Made by a program: the position numbers and the translations under genes
Assembly: GCF_027570195.1 (NCBI RefSeq)
Contig: NZ_JAKMUZ010000011.1
Span: forward strand, 1-64,000
DNA: 64,000 nucleotides
Reading direction: 5' to 3'
DNA from: Corynebacterium yonathiae
GTDB lineage: Bacteria; Actinomycetota; Actinomycetes; Mycobacteriales; Mycobacteriaceae
Notes under the pieces: generated by a model
Seen by the model: only the letters and a program-made list of their open reading frames with translations
What the model was told of the DNA's origin: nothing
Database searches by the model: none
Shown here: positions 9,596 through 16,848 of the stretch, piece after piece
Position numbering within the stretch: the first letter of the stretch is position 1
Layout: each line of letters opens with the position of its first letter

Positions 9596-9597
9596 TG
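9581..9597 (+). repeat. Left copy of a 17-bp direct repeat flanking the IS481 element
   Basis: CCGCCCCGGGCACCATG at 9581-9597 (T arm 3' side, acceptor and CCA of tRNA-Leu plus two bases) is repeated exactly at 11011-11027 and nowhere further on either side. It is the target duplication of the insertion. Confidence 0.9.
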
Positions 9598-9602
9598 TGA
9601 AG

Positions 9603-9646
9603 TCTCGAGACATCGTTCCTATGGTGTCTCGAGATTTTTCGTTTTT
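9603..9646 (+). terminator. Intrinsic terminator made by the IS481 left end, serving tRNA-Leu
   Basis: A perfect 10-bp stem (TCTCGAGACA at 9603-9612 and TGTCTCGAGA at 9625-9634) with a 12-base loop is followed by TTTTTCGTTTTT. It begins 8 bases after the tRNA CCA and points away from the tRNA. The stem is built from the IS terminal repeat units. Confidence 0.85.
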
Positions 9647-10848
9647 CAGTTGTCCCGTTGAGGGTCAAGTTCGTTGTCTTTCTTGTTGTAATAGATCTTT
9701 TCTTCGGCGAGTGTGTAGGCAGCGATTTGTGCCCCAGTGGCCGTTATTTTGATGTTTACGCGGTTGTCGATGCAGACCATGGTGATTGGTTCGCCGCCCC
9801 ATCGGCGCCCGATGTAGAGGCGGCGTAGTTTGCCACCCCATCGCAGGGTTGTCTTGCCGTTGGTGCCTACTTTGTCGGTGCGTAGGCGGTAGTCGTGGTC
9901 TGGTTTGATGTCTGCTGGGAGAGCTTTGGGCAGTGCTGTGTAGGCTTCTGCGGGGGTGGTTCTGTTTAGGGCTCTATGGGGACGTTTGTGGTTGTAGTAT
10001 TCGATGATTTCTTTTAGCTGAGAGTTGAGTTCATCGAGACTTTGAGCTGGTGTTTTGCTTGCTAGAGCTAGTTTAAGGGTGTAGTGGAAGCGTTCAACTT
10101 TTCCTTGTGTCTGGGGGTGGTAGGGTTTACCGTTTTTCTGCTTGATTCCTAGGTCTATGAGCAGTTGCTCGAATCCGTTTCGCGCGGGGTTTGTCCGGTC
10201 TGTGCTGGTTGTAAATGCTCGGCCGTTGTCGGTGAGGGTGGACTGGGGGTAGCCGTGTGTCTGGCCTGCATTAATGAAGCTTTCTATGACGTTTCCCACG
10301 GTGGCATTGTTGTAGGCACAGCAGGAGATGATGAACCGGGAATGGTCGTCCAAGATGGTGAGGATAGCTACTCGCTTGTGACCTGCGATGGTCCAGTCAC
10401 TGTAGTCCATTTGCCATGTTTCGTTGGGTTGATCTGCTTGAAATCGTATCCATGAGCTGTGAGGACGCTTTTGTGGTTGGGCGATGACGTGACCGTTGTT
10501 TGCGAGCACTCGGTGGATTGTGGATGGTGCTGGTGGTGGGTCGATTCCCTCTTGCTGCAGGTGCCAGCGAATTGTATGGGCTCCGGCGTTAGTGCCGCGT
10601 TCTGTGAGGTCCTGGCGCAGTTTAAGTATGCGGTCGACAGTGCTGGGGTTGAGCGCTCGAGGATTAGTGCGCGGGCGTTTAGAGCGTGGTTTTAGAGAGT
10701 TAATTCCGCCTTCTCGGTAGCGGGCTTGAAGTGTTCGGATCCATCTGGTGCTGACGCCGAAATGGTCAGCTGCTTCGGCTTGAGTCATGCCGGTAGCAAG
10801 CATGGTTTCGATGATGATTTTTGGGCTTGGTTTTGATTTCTGCTCCAT
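9646..10848 (-). CDS. IS481-family DDE transposase
   Basis: This 400-residue transposase has an N-terminal helix-turn-helix region (about 10-60, M-T-Q-A-E-A-A-D-H-F-G-V-S) and an RNase H-like rve core. The D, D, E residues are seen in W-Q-M-D-Y-S-D, L-T-D-N-G and Q-G-K-V-E-R-F-H. A basic C-terminal region follows. Length and motifs are complete, with no frameshift, so it may be active. It is transcribed toward the tRNA-Leu gene. It catalyses cut or copy steps at the element's terminal repeats. Confidence 0.95.
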   Translation of the reverse strand: MEQKSKPSPKIIIETMLATGMTQAEAADHFGVSTRWIRTLQARYREGGINSLKPRSKRPRTNPRALNPSTVDRILKLRQDLTERGTNAGAHTIRWHLQQEGIDPPPAPSTIHRVLANNGHVIAQPQKRPHSSWIRFQADQPNETWQMDYSDWTIAGHKRVAILTILDDHSRFIISCCAYNNATVGNVIESFINAGQTHGYPQSTLTDNGRAFTTSTDRTNPARNGFEQLLIDLGIKQKNGKPYHPQTQGKVERFHYTLKLALASKTPAQSLDELNSQLKEIIEYYNHKRPHRALNRTTPAEAYTALPKALPADIKPDHDYRLRTDKVGTNGKTTLRWGGKLRRLYIGRRWGGEPITMVCIDNRVNIKITATGAQIAAYTLAEEKIYYNKKDNELDPQRDN

Positions 10849-10860
10849 TTTTAAAGCATG

Positions 10861-11010
10861 GAGGATCGATGTCTCGAGACATCACTTTTTGTCGCGGCCG
10901 GGCAGTTTTAACTTCAGAGTTTTCTACCGGATCGATGTAATGAGACATTAGTGCTGGTTAGACCGGAACGATCTCATAAGACATGCGGAACGATGTCATG
11001 GAACCAGACA
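10861..11010 (-). repeat. Four iterated transposase-site-like units at the IS481 right end
   Basis: Related units begin at 10862 (GGATCGATGTCTCGAGACAT), 10930 (GGATCGATGTAATGAGACAT), 10968 (GGAACGATCTCATAAGACAT) and 10989 (GGAACGATGTCATGGAACC). The left end has one matching unit in the opposite orientation. Spacings are uneven, about 68, 38 and 21 bp. They lie upstream of the transposase start, so they could be both transposase-binding sites and an operator for the gene; this is inferred. Confidence 0.6.
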
Positions 11011-11027
11011 CCGCCCCGGGCACCATG
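11011..11027 (+). repeat. Right copy of the 17-bp direct repeat (tRNA-Leu 3' end)
   Basis: This is an exact copy of 9581-9597, carrying the acceptor and CCA end of tRNA-Leu but no tRNA body. The sequence after it leads into the original tRNA terminator, so this is the old downstream junction. Confidence 0.9.
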
Positions 11028-11048
11028 AGCAGTTGTACAAACTGCGAC

Positions 11049-11101
11049 ACCGGAGGTAACAAACTCGAAAGGGTTCCTGACCTCCGGTTTCTTTGTTTTT
11101 C
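11049..11101 (+). terminator. Original terminator of tRNA-Leu, displaced by the IS481 element
   Basis: Stem ACCGGAGGT (11049-11057) pairs with ACCTCCGGT (11080-11088) and is followed by a T-rich tract (TTCTTTGTTTTT). It lies 22 bp beyond the right-hand copy of the tRNA end, so it was the tRNA terminator before the insertion. Confidence 0.8.
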
Positions 11102-11218
11102 TGAACTTTAGCGGTCGAGGATTGCAAGTGTGGGGATTTACTTCCTAACTCCCGCTCTCGGCTTTCGTACTTTTGTTTTCGATGGTGTCAACAACTCATC
11201 TTGCTTGTTGTCTTGTCT

Positions 11219-11595
11219 TGATCTGACGGCCTTGGCCAGGAAACGCTTCGCTGCAGCCACGTTTCGCTTCGAAGAGAGGTAAAAGTCCAGGGTCTGGCCA
11301 CCGGCGGTGATCGCCCGATAGAGGTAGCACCACCTGTCGCCGACCCGGATATAGGTCTCATCCACCCGCCAGGAACTGGCCTGCCAGTCAGGTACCTGCC
11401 GGTACCACCGTGTTTGCTTGTCCAGCTCAGGGGCGTATTTCTGGACCCAGCGGTAGATCGTGATGTGATCGACTGGCACGCCCCGCTCGGTCCTCATTTC
11501 CTCCAGATCGCGGTAGCTCACCCCGTAGCGGCAGTACCACCCACTGCCCACAGAATGATGCCACGGGGAAAATGACAACCGGAGAAGATACCCAT
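11219..11595 (-). pseudogene. IS6-family transposase, frameshifted and truncated
   Basis: The ATG at 11595 opens M-G-I-F-S-G-C-H-F-P-R and continues to I-I-L-W-A-V. The next conserved stretch W-Y-C-R-Y-G-V-S-Y is in another frame because one base is missing after the A-V codons, judged against the IS26-type order W-A-V-R-W-Y-C. The frame then runs through the first catalytic Asp (W-R-V-D-E-T-Y) to F-L-A-K-A-V-R-S. There it passes into unrelated sequence and stops at 11138. The second Asp and the Glu are absent, so no active enzyme can be made. Confidence 0.85.
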
Positions 11596-11649
11596 GGCTG
11601 TGACTATTTCACGTCGCCCTTCCTACTGCCCCAACTTTGCAACAGCACC
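11219..11649 (-). mobile_element. IS6-family element, left copy, 3' truncated
   Basis: The terminal repeat GGTGCTGTTGCAAAGTTGGG reads leftward from 11649. The transposase region follows on the minus strand until about 11219, where homology stops and unrelated sequence begins; the outer terminus is missing. The copy is inverted relative to the one at 19111-19658, and both transposase 5' ends face the copper genes between them. It borders the acquired copper segment. Confidence 0.85.
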
Positions 11650-11701
11650 TTTTCGATAGCGTTTAGGCGGGCATGTCGGTACGGGCCTCTAGGCTTGGGG
11701 C

Positions 11702-11968
11702 CATGGGCTTTTAGAAAACCTCCTCAACCGCTACGCCCCGCGCACACCGGGCAAGCCGGTCTTTGCCTTCATTGATACCGAAACCACCGGCTTTAACAAG
11801 CGTTACGACCGCATCATTGAACTTGCTGCCGTGCGCGCTGACGCATACTTCAATCCCGTCGACTCCTGGCACACACTGCTCAACCCTGACACCAACGCCG
11901 TGTCCACTACTCGGGGGGACACTCCCGCCCACCTCGGCACTCAACCCTGCTGTGGGGGTTACTCGTAG
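11702..11968 (+). pseudogene. Remnant of a DnaQ-like 3'-5' exonuclease (DEDDh family)
   Basis: One forward frame reads N-L-L-N-R-Y-A-P-R-T-P-G-K-P-V-F, then F-I-D-T-E-T-T-G-F-N and R-I-I-E-L-A-A-V. The D-x-E-T-T-G box is the ExoI motif of epsilon-subunit-like exonucleases. No start codon is present (a stop lies at 11690), and the later ExoII and ExoIII motifs are missing because the frame runs into the 3' end of the multicopper oxidase gene. It is a broken fragment between the IS6 copy and the copper genes, probably debris carried or created by the rearrangement. Confidence 0.7.
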
Positions 11969-13440
11969 CGAAGCGAGCTGAGCATCCCGGTTGCCATGTG
12001 ATAGGCGTTATGGCAGTGAAATGCCCACTCACCGGGGTTGTCAGCGATCAGGTCGGCGATCATGGTTTCACCGTGGCGGAGGAGGACGGTGTCCTTGCGT
12101 AGCCCGCCGCTGCCGGGCAGCGCCCACGTGTGGCCGTGGATGTGCATGGGATGGGGCATCATGGTCCTGTTGCGCATGACCATCCGCAGGCGCTGGCCCT
12201 CCTGCACGGTCGCGGAGGAGGATTGGCCGTCGGTGAGAATGCTCCATTCATATGGCATCATCTGCCCGCCCAGGTCGATGCTGACTTCTCGGTCTGGTGT
12301 GTCCTCGGGCAGGAGTGCACGGTCTGCTGGCTTCAGGGAGGACAGAAGCAGTCCGGTGGACGACAACTCGGGGAAGTCGACATCGGGGTGGGGGGCTTGG
12401 CCGCCGGCGGTGCGGATGACGGCGAAGGCGCGGTCGTCCTTACCCACCGCCAAAGCCGTGAGCGGGAAGATGCCGTCGCCGAGGATGACCTCGACGTCGA
12501 CACGCTCGCCCATCGACAGGTAGATCGATTCGGTCTCCCGGGGCTGGACGGGGAAGCCGTCGGTGTGGGTGACGGTCATGCGGTGACCACCGAGGGCCAC
12601 CTTGAAGATGGTGTCACTGCCGGAGTTGATAAACCGCAGGCGGGCCTTGTCGCCCGGGCGAGCCTCGAAGGTCCGGTGAGCACGGGGGATACGTCCGTTG
12701 ATGAGGTAGTGCGGATACATCACATCGCCGGCATCCCCGCCCAGTACCCGGTCCGGGGTGCTGTGCATCATATGGCCGTGACCTCCCATCCCCTTCTTCC
12801 CGTTATGGTCGCCCGAACCCATTCCGGTGAGCTTGTCGAGCTCATCGTCGGGAGTGCCCTGAATGCCATCGACCCAGTCGTCGAGCACGATGGTCCACTC
12901 GACGTCCTGGTCCTCAGCGTCTTGCGGGTCACGGACGATCAGTGGGGCGTGGAGGCCGCGATCAAGCTGCAGGCCGGAGTGGGAATGGTAGAAGTAGGTG
13001 CCACCGTGGGGGACTTCAAAAACATAGGAGAAAGACTCGCCAGGTTCAATGGGGTCCTGGGTCATGCCGGGCACACCGTCGGCTGCGTTGTGGAGTGCGA
13101 TGCCATGCCAGTGGATGGAGGTGCTCTCAGGCAGTTCATTGGTGATATCGACCTGGAGGACGTCGCCGGCGGTGGCCTCAATGGCCGCATCCCCGGTGTC
13201 AGAGACGTATCCCCACGTCTTGGCTTCGATACCGCCGATATCCAGAGAGAGGGGCCGGGCGGTCAGTGTCCGGCGCACCGTCGGCTCACCGAGCGCAGTG
13301 GGGGTGGGAGTGGGGCGAAGGGAGGAACCTGGTGCCGAGGCAGCGGGTCCAGGGTCGCTGGTGCAGGCGGCCACGGCCCCGGTGCCGGCGAGGACGAGCC
13401 CGCCGAGCAGAAACTGTCGTCGGGAAAATCCGTTTATCAT
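11959..13440 (-). CDS. Tat-exported multicopper oxidase (copper detoxification)
   Basis: This 493-residue protein begins with a twin-arginine signal (S-R-R-Q-F-L, Arg7-Arg8) ending in A-V-A-A-C (Cys26), so it may also be lipidated. The cupredoxin domains carry the copper ligands S-I-H-W-H-G, Y-F-Y-H-S-H-S, H-P-M-H-I-H-G-H and H-C-H-N-A-Y-H. An internal Met/His-rich stretch (about 215-232, G-H-G-H-M-M-H) resembles cuprous-ion-binding loops of CueO/CopA. It is expected to oxidise Cu(I) to Cu(II) outside the membrane. It lies 71 bp downstream of cueP and is likely under CopR control, as is CopO of C. glutamicum. Confidence 0.92.
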   Translation of the reverse strand: MINGFSRRQFLLGGLVLAGTGAVAACTSDPGPAASAPGSSLRPTPTPTALGEPTVRRTLTARPLSLDIGGIEAKTWGYVSDTGDAAIEATAGDVLQVDITNELPESTSIHWHGIALHNAADGVPGMTQDPIEPGESFSYVFEVPHGGTYFYHSHSGLQLDRGLHAPLIVRDPQDAEDQDVEWTIVLDDWVDGIQGTPDDELDKLTGMGSGDHNGKKGMGGHGHMMHSTPDRVLGGDAGDVMYPHYLINGRIPRAHRTFEARPGDKARLRFINSGSDTIFKVALGGHRMTVTHTDGFPVQPRETESIYLSMGERVDVEVILGDGIFPLTALAVGKDDRAFAVIRTAGGQAPHPDVDFPELSSTGLLLSSLKPADRALLPEDTPDREVSIDLGGQMMPYEWSILTDGQSSSATVQEGQRLRMVMRNRTMMPHPMHIHGHTWALPGSGGLRKDTVLLRHGETMIADLIADNPGEWAFHCHNAYHMATGMLSSLRYE

Positions 13441-13511
13441 GATTTAACCTTCCTTAGTGTTAGATTTCAGTGATACGGGAGACAGGCGCAGGTGAGGACC
13501 CGGCTGAGCCA

Positions 13512-14081
13512 TCACGTCAGGTGCAGGTCTGTGACACAGGTGGCACCGTCGTCGGCGGTGGAAAACTCCGTGGTGCCGGTACGCCCCTGGTAGCTGACCT
13601 CAATCAGACCGGTGGCATCATCGGGAAGCCAGAAGCCAATAAACCCGTTGTCGAAGGTGGTTGTCGCCTCGTCCACCAGCACCTCACCGGTCGCCTCATC
13701 GGTGATCGTGACCTGGATATCCTCATTGTCGAGTTCCCCCAGGCAGGTCGTGAGGCTGTGGTAGAAGCAGTCGTGGGTGGAGATGAGATAGGGTGCGATC
13801 GAGACATACGTCTGATTGTCGGGAAGATCGACCACGACTTCCTGGTCATCGCTCGAGAGCAGCAGTTCATCGGCACGTACTGAGGCGATCAGATCCGTTG
13901 GACGCTCAGTGACCTTCTGCCGGTCGAGGTGATTAATGATCTCCACCGCGTCCATGGCGGCCAGGCCATGGGTAGTCAGGAATGTATCCTGGGGCACCGT
14001 CCCGTCGGCGGCGGGTTCCGGGTCGGCGGCCGAACACCCCGTGAGGGCGAGGGCGGCGGCTGCGATCGCTGCTCGTTTCAC
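13512..14081 (-). CDS. cueP: CueP-family copper-binding lipoprotein
   Basis: With a GTG start preceded by AAGGAG, the product is 189 residues, with a short basic N-terminus and a lipobox L-T-G-C (Cys16). The mature part carries the CueP signature H-D-C-F-Y-H-S-L-T-T-C (Cys105 and Cys113) and a third cysteine near the end (Cys182, A-T-C-V-T-D). These are the three cysteines that bind copper in Salmonella CueP. It is anchored outside the membrane, where it could hold Cu(I) and pass it to the multicopper oxidase encoded next. A longer frame to 14156 exists but has no ribosome site. Confidence 0.88.
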   Translation of the reverse strand: MKRAAIAAAALALTGCSAADPEPAADGTVPQDTFLTTHGLAAMDAVEIINHLDRQKVTERPTDLIASVRADELLLSSDDQEVVVDLPDNQTYVSIAPYLISTHDCFYHSLTTCLGELDNEDIQVTITDEATGEVLVDEATTTFDNGFIGFWLPDDATGLIEVSYQGRTGTTEFSTADDGATCVTDLHLT

Positions 14082-14485
14082 GTCAATCTCCTTGGATCGT
14101 GGTAAGACCGTGAGAAGACACCGCCTCAAGGTCGATGCCATACCTTTATCTAGCACGGGTGCCTGACGGACTAGAAATCAAAAACCCTGCTCACAGCCTT
14201 ATAACAGGGCGAAAAGGGGGTGGACTCGGTGGGCTGGGTCACCACCGGGACACCACCCCACAGCCGTGGGCGATGTCCTTCTACCCGCCCCGGGTATTCG
14301 GTGCAGGCAGTGAAATCCCTGGTGGCGCCTGCTAAACCGACCAGGGGAGGCGATGCCGCTGGCCCGGGGTGGGGCACAGGGGCGACGGCGGTCGAAGGGT
14401 GATGTTTGAAGATTGGATGAAGATTTCCCCGCCGGGCACTGAGCGAGGCTGGTATTCCCCCCTCACCGGAGCGATACTGGGGTCT
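14082..14485. promoter_or_regulatory. Divergent control region between cueP and copR
   Basis: This 404-bp gap separates the leftward cueP-oxidase genes from the rightward copRS genes. The clear element is the tandem CopR-type box at 14407-14426. A GATACT hexamer at 14473-14478, just before the copR start, could be a -10 element, although the distance to ATG is short. I find no second copy of the CopR box nearer cueP, so control of cueP would have to act over about 325 bp or through another promoter. Confidence 0.55.
14407..14426 (+). promoter_or_regulatory. CopR-type tandem operator
   Basis: TGAAGATTG-GA-TGAAGATTT matches the tandem motif TGAAGATTTnnTGAAGATTT described for C. glutamicum CopR with one mismatch and exact 11-bp spacing. 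It lies 60 bp upstream of copR, which suggests autoregulation. It also shows that an ATG at 14402 is not the copR start. Confidence 0.8.
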
Positions 14486-15208
14486 ATGGCTGACCGCACA
14501 CCGACCACCGCCACGCCCCCGGGGCGGGTGCTGGTCGTCGATGATGAAAAACCCCTGGCTCAGATGGTGGCCTCCTACCTCATCCGGGCCGGCTTCGATA
14601 CCCGCCAGGCGCACACCGGTACCCAGGCCGTGGACGACGCCCGTCGCTTTTCCCCCGATGTTGTGGTGCTGGATCTGGGGCTGCCCGAACTCGACGGCCT
14701 GGAGGTGTGCCGACGGATCCGCACCTTCTCGGACTGCTACATCCTCATGCTCACCGCGCGAGGCAGCGAGGACGACAAGATCAGCGGTTTGACCCTGGGG
14801 GCGGATGACTACATCACCAAACCTTTTAGCATCCGGGAACTGGTGACCCGAGTGCATGCGGTGCTGCGCCGCCCGCGCACCAGCACCACCCCACCGCAGG
14901 TGACCACCCCCTTGATCGTTGGTGACCTCATCCTTGACCCCGTCGCCCATCAGGTGCGGGTGGGGGAGACGACCGTGGAGCTCACCCGCACGGAGTTCGA
15001 GCTGCTGGTTGCCCTGGCCCTGCGCCCCGGCCAGGTGCTGACCCGCCACGACCTGGTCACCGAGGTCTGGGACACCACCTGGGTCGGTGATGAACGCATC
15101 GTCGATGTCCACATCGGCAACTTGCGTCGCAAGCTCGGCACCGACACCCAGGGCCGGGGGTTTATCGACACCGTGCGTGGCGTGGGCTACCGGGTGGGGC
15201 AGCCATGA
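14486..15208 (+). CDS. copR: Copper-responsive response regulator CopR (OmpR family)
   Basis: This 240-residue regulator has a receiver domain (about 14-125) with acidic pocket V-D-D-E, phosphoacceptor Asp63 (V-V-L-D-L-G) and late lysine (D-Y-I-T-K-P-F). A C-terminal winged-helix DNA-binding domain (about 145-238) carries R-T-E-F-E-L-L and a V-R-G-V-G-Y-R ending. The start at 14486 is preferred because longer frames would overlap the CopR operator. It overlaps copS by 4 bp. By analogy with C. glutamicum it activates copper oxidase and efflux genes under copper excess. Confidence 0.92.
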   Translation: MADRTPTTATPPGRVLVVDDEKPLAQMVASYLIRAGFDTRQAHTGTQAVDDARRFSPDVVVLDLGLPELDGLEVCRRIRTFSDCYILMLTARGSEDDKISGLTLGADDYITKPFSIRELVTRVHAVLRRPRTSTTPPQVTTPLIVGDLILDPVAHQVRVGETTVELTRTEFELLVALALRPGQVLTRHDLVTEVWDTTWVGDERIVDVHIGNLRRKLGTDTQGRGFIDTVRGVGYRVGQP

Positions 15209-16332
15209 ATCACGGACCCGGCCTGACCTTCCGCTTCCTGGCCGCCCAGGTGTTGGTCGTGGTGATTAGCCTGCTGGTGGCCGCGGCCGTGGCCACGATG
15301 GTGGGCCCGACCCTGTTCCATGATCATATGTTGATGACCGGCCGGGAGGACCCCTCGCTGGAGCTGTTCCATGCCGAGCAGGCCTACCGGGGCGCCAACC
15401 TGATCACTCTGGCCGTCGCCCTTCCCACCGCCTTGATCAGCGCCCTGCTGGCCAGCCTGTGGTTATCGCGTCGTCTGCGCACCCCCCTGCAGGATCTCAC
15501 CCGCGCCGCTACCAATCTGACGGCCGGCAACTCCCGTATCCGCGTGCCCGCCGGAAAAGCAGGCCCCGAGGTCACCACCCTGGCGCATGCCTTCAACACC
15601 ATGGCCGACCGGCTGGAACACACCGAACAGGTCCGCCGCCAGATGCTCTCTGATCTGGCCCACGAAATGGGCACCCCCTTATCGGTGCTCACGGTCTACC
15701 TCGATGGTCTCCAGGACGGGGTCGTGGACTGGAATAATGCCACCCACACGATCATGGCTGACCAACTCACCCGCCTGACCCGGTTGATGGAAGACATCGA
15801 CGATGTCTCCCGGGCCCAGGAACACCGGATCGATTTGGACCTGGCGGAGGAAGGGCTCGGGAATCTGCTCCATACCGCCGCTGCTGCCGCGGGGGAAGCT
15901 TATGCTGACAAAGGCGTCGATTTACAGGTCGAGACCATTACAGACACCGCCCGGGTGCTCGTGGACCGGCAACGCTTCGGCCAGGTGATGAGCAATCTCC
16001 TGTCGAACGCGCTACGGCACACCCCGGCCGGCGGGCAGGTCCGGATCAGCGTCCACCGACAGGGGGCGTCCACCGCGCTCATCCACGTCGCCGATGACGG
16101 CGAGGGCATCCCATCTGACCAGATCGGACACATCTTCGAACGCTTCTACCGGGGGGATGCCGCCCGCAGCCGGGACGCCGCCGGGGCCGGTATCGGTCTG
16201 ACCATCTCCAAGGCATTGATCGAGGCCCACGGCGGCACTCTCACAGCCACCTCCCCCGGACCCGGTCGCGGAGCGGTGTTTGCCCTCCACCTCCCGCTGT
16301 CCCCTCCCGACAGTGAGGAGGCTGCTCGGTGA
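15205..16332 (+). CDS. copS: Sensor histidine kinase CopS
   Basis: This 375-residue membrane kinase has two membrane helices (about 12-32 and 67-88) bracketing an extracytoplasmic segment of only about 35 residues with His39, His41 and Met42/Met44, possible copper ligands. A HAMP region (about 86-140) is followed by the dimerisation helix with His153 in L-A-H-E-M-G-T-P. The ATPase domain has N box N-L-L-S-N-A, D-D-G-E-G-I and G-A-G-I-G-L. The unusual H-E-M-G-T-P replaces the common H-E-L-R-T-P. It is translationally coupled to copR. Confidence 0.9.
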   Translation: MNHGPGLTFRFLAAQVLVVVISLLVAAAVATMVGPTLFHDHMLMTGREDPSLELFHAEQAYRGANLITLAVALPTALISALLASLWLSRRLRTPLQDLTRAATNLTAGNSRIRVPAGKAGPEVTTLAHAFNTMADRLEHTEQVRRQMLSDLAHEMGTPLSVLTVYLDGLQDGVVDWNNATHTIMADQLTRLTRLMEDIDDVSRAQEHRIDLDLAEEGLGNLLHTAAAAAGEAYADKGVDLQVETITDTARVLVDRQRFGQVMSNLLSNALRHTPAGGQVRISVHRQGASTALIHVADDGEGIPSDQIGHIFERFYRGDAARSRDAAGAGIGLTISKALIEAHGGTLTATSPGPGRGAVFALHLPLSPPDSEEAAR

Positions 16333-16378
16333 CCACACCCTGCCCCGCGTGAGGGCCGCGCCCTCCACCCTTGAAAAT

Positions 16379-16420
16379 ATACCCCGGGGGGTATGCTGAA
16401 AATATACCCCCTGGGGGTAT
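16379..16420 (+). promoter_or_regulatory. Two tandem CsoR-type copper operators
   Basis: The palindromes ATACCCC-GG-GGGGTAT (16379-16394) and ATACCCC-CTG-GGGGTAT (16404-16420) are each preceded by TGAAAATAT and repeat with a 25-bp period. They resemble operators of CsoR-type Cu(I) repressors. TATGCT at 16392-16397 could be the -10 element. The sites lie 50 bp upstream of the copZ-like gene. No csoR gene is in the window, so the repressor would have to be encoded elsewhere. Confidence 0.7.
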
Positions 16421-16470
16421 ACGCTAGAGGGCGGCATCGCCGCACCCCACCGAACCGAAGGAGCTTTTCC

Positions 16471-16797
16471 ATGATCACCTCCCCGCCCCGCCTTTTGCCG
16501 ATGGCCTCCCACGGTTGCAGCTGTTGCGGACCTGCCTCACGTGCAGACACTGCCTCCATCCCTGCCGCCAGCGACTCGTCAGCAGGAGGGTCCTCCCCTA
16601 GCTACCAGGTCACCGGCCTGACCTGCGGGCACTGCGCGAAAAGCGTGACCCAGGCCCTTCAGACTCTCCCCCAGGTCGACGACGTCCAGATTGATCTCGC
16701 TGCTGGTGGTGTTTCCACCGTCACGGTCACCGGTGTCGTACCTCCGGAGATGGTTCGCCGGGCCATCGAGGAGGCCGGCTACACCGTCTTATCCTGA
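16471..16797 (+). CDS. copZ: CopZ-like copper metallochaperone with extra N-terminal Cys cluster
   Basis: This 108-residue protein begins at an ATG with a good AAGGAG site. The C-terminal half (about 43-108) is a heavy-metal-associated domain with G-L-T-C-G-H-C (Cys52, Cys55). Such domains bind Cu(I) and deliver it to P1B ATPases, here CopB encoded 51 bp downstream. The N-terminus is unusual for CopZ: about 40 residues with H-G-C-S-C-C-G-P (His14, Cys16, Cys18, Cys19), a possible second metal site, followed by a Ser/Ala-rich linker. Longer frames to 16393 overlap the operators and are unlikely. Confidence 0.85.
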   Translation: MITSPPRLLPMASHGCSCCGPASRADTASIPAASDSSAGGSSPSYQVTGLTCGHCAKSVTQALQTLPQVDDVQIDLAAGGVSTVTVTGVVPPEMVRRAIEEAGYTVLS

Positions 16798-16848
16798 TCA
16801 GTTTTACCCATCATCTCGACCCCGACCGGGTTGAGCGAAAGGAACGTC

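Larger units (their letters stand above)
9598..11010. mobile_element. IS481-family insertion sequence, apparently intact, 1413 bp
   Basis: The element lies between two exact 17-bp repeats and begins TG and ends CA. Its imperfect terminal inverted repeats share GGAACGATGTC read outward: 9609-9619 as complement on the left, 10988-10998 on the right. It holds one transposase gene with a complete catalytic triad. A 17-bp duplication is longer than usual for IS481 elements (commonly 4-15 bp), and the target is the exact 3' end of a tRNA gene. Whether this is a preferred target needs a comparison of other copies. Confidence 0.85.

Noticed and set aside
12130..13473. 447-codon plus-strand frame opposite the multicopper oxidase
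   Set aside because: No recognisable domain; the oxidase copper ligands on the other strand are complete.
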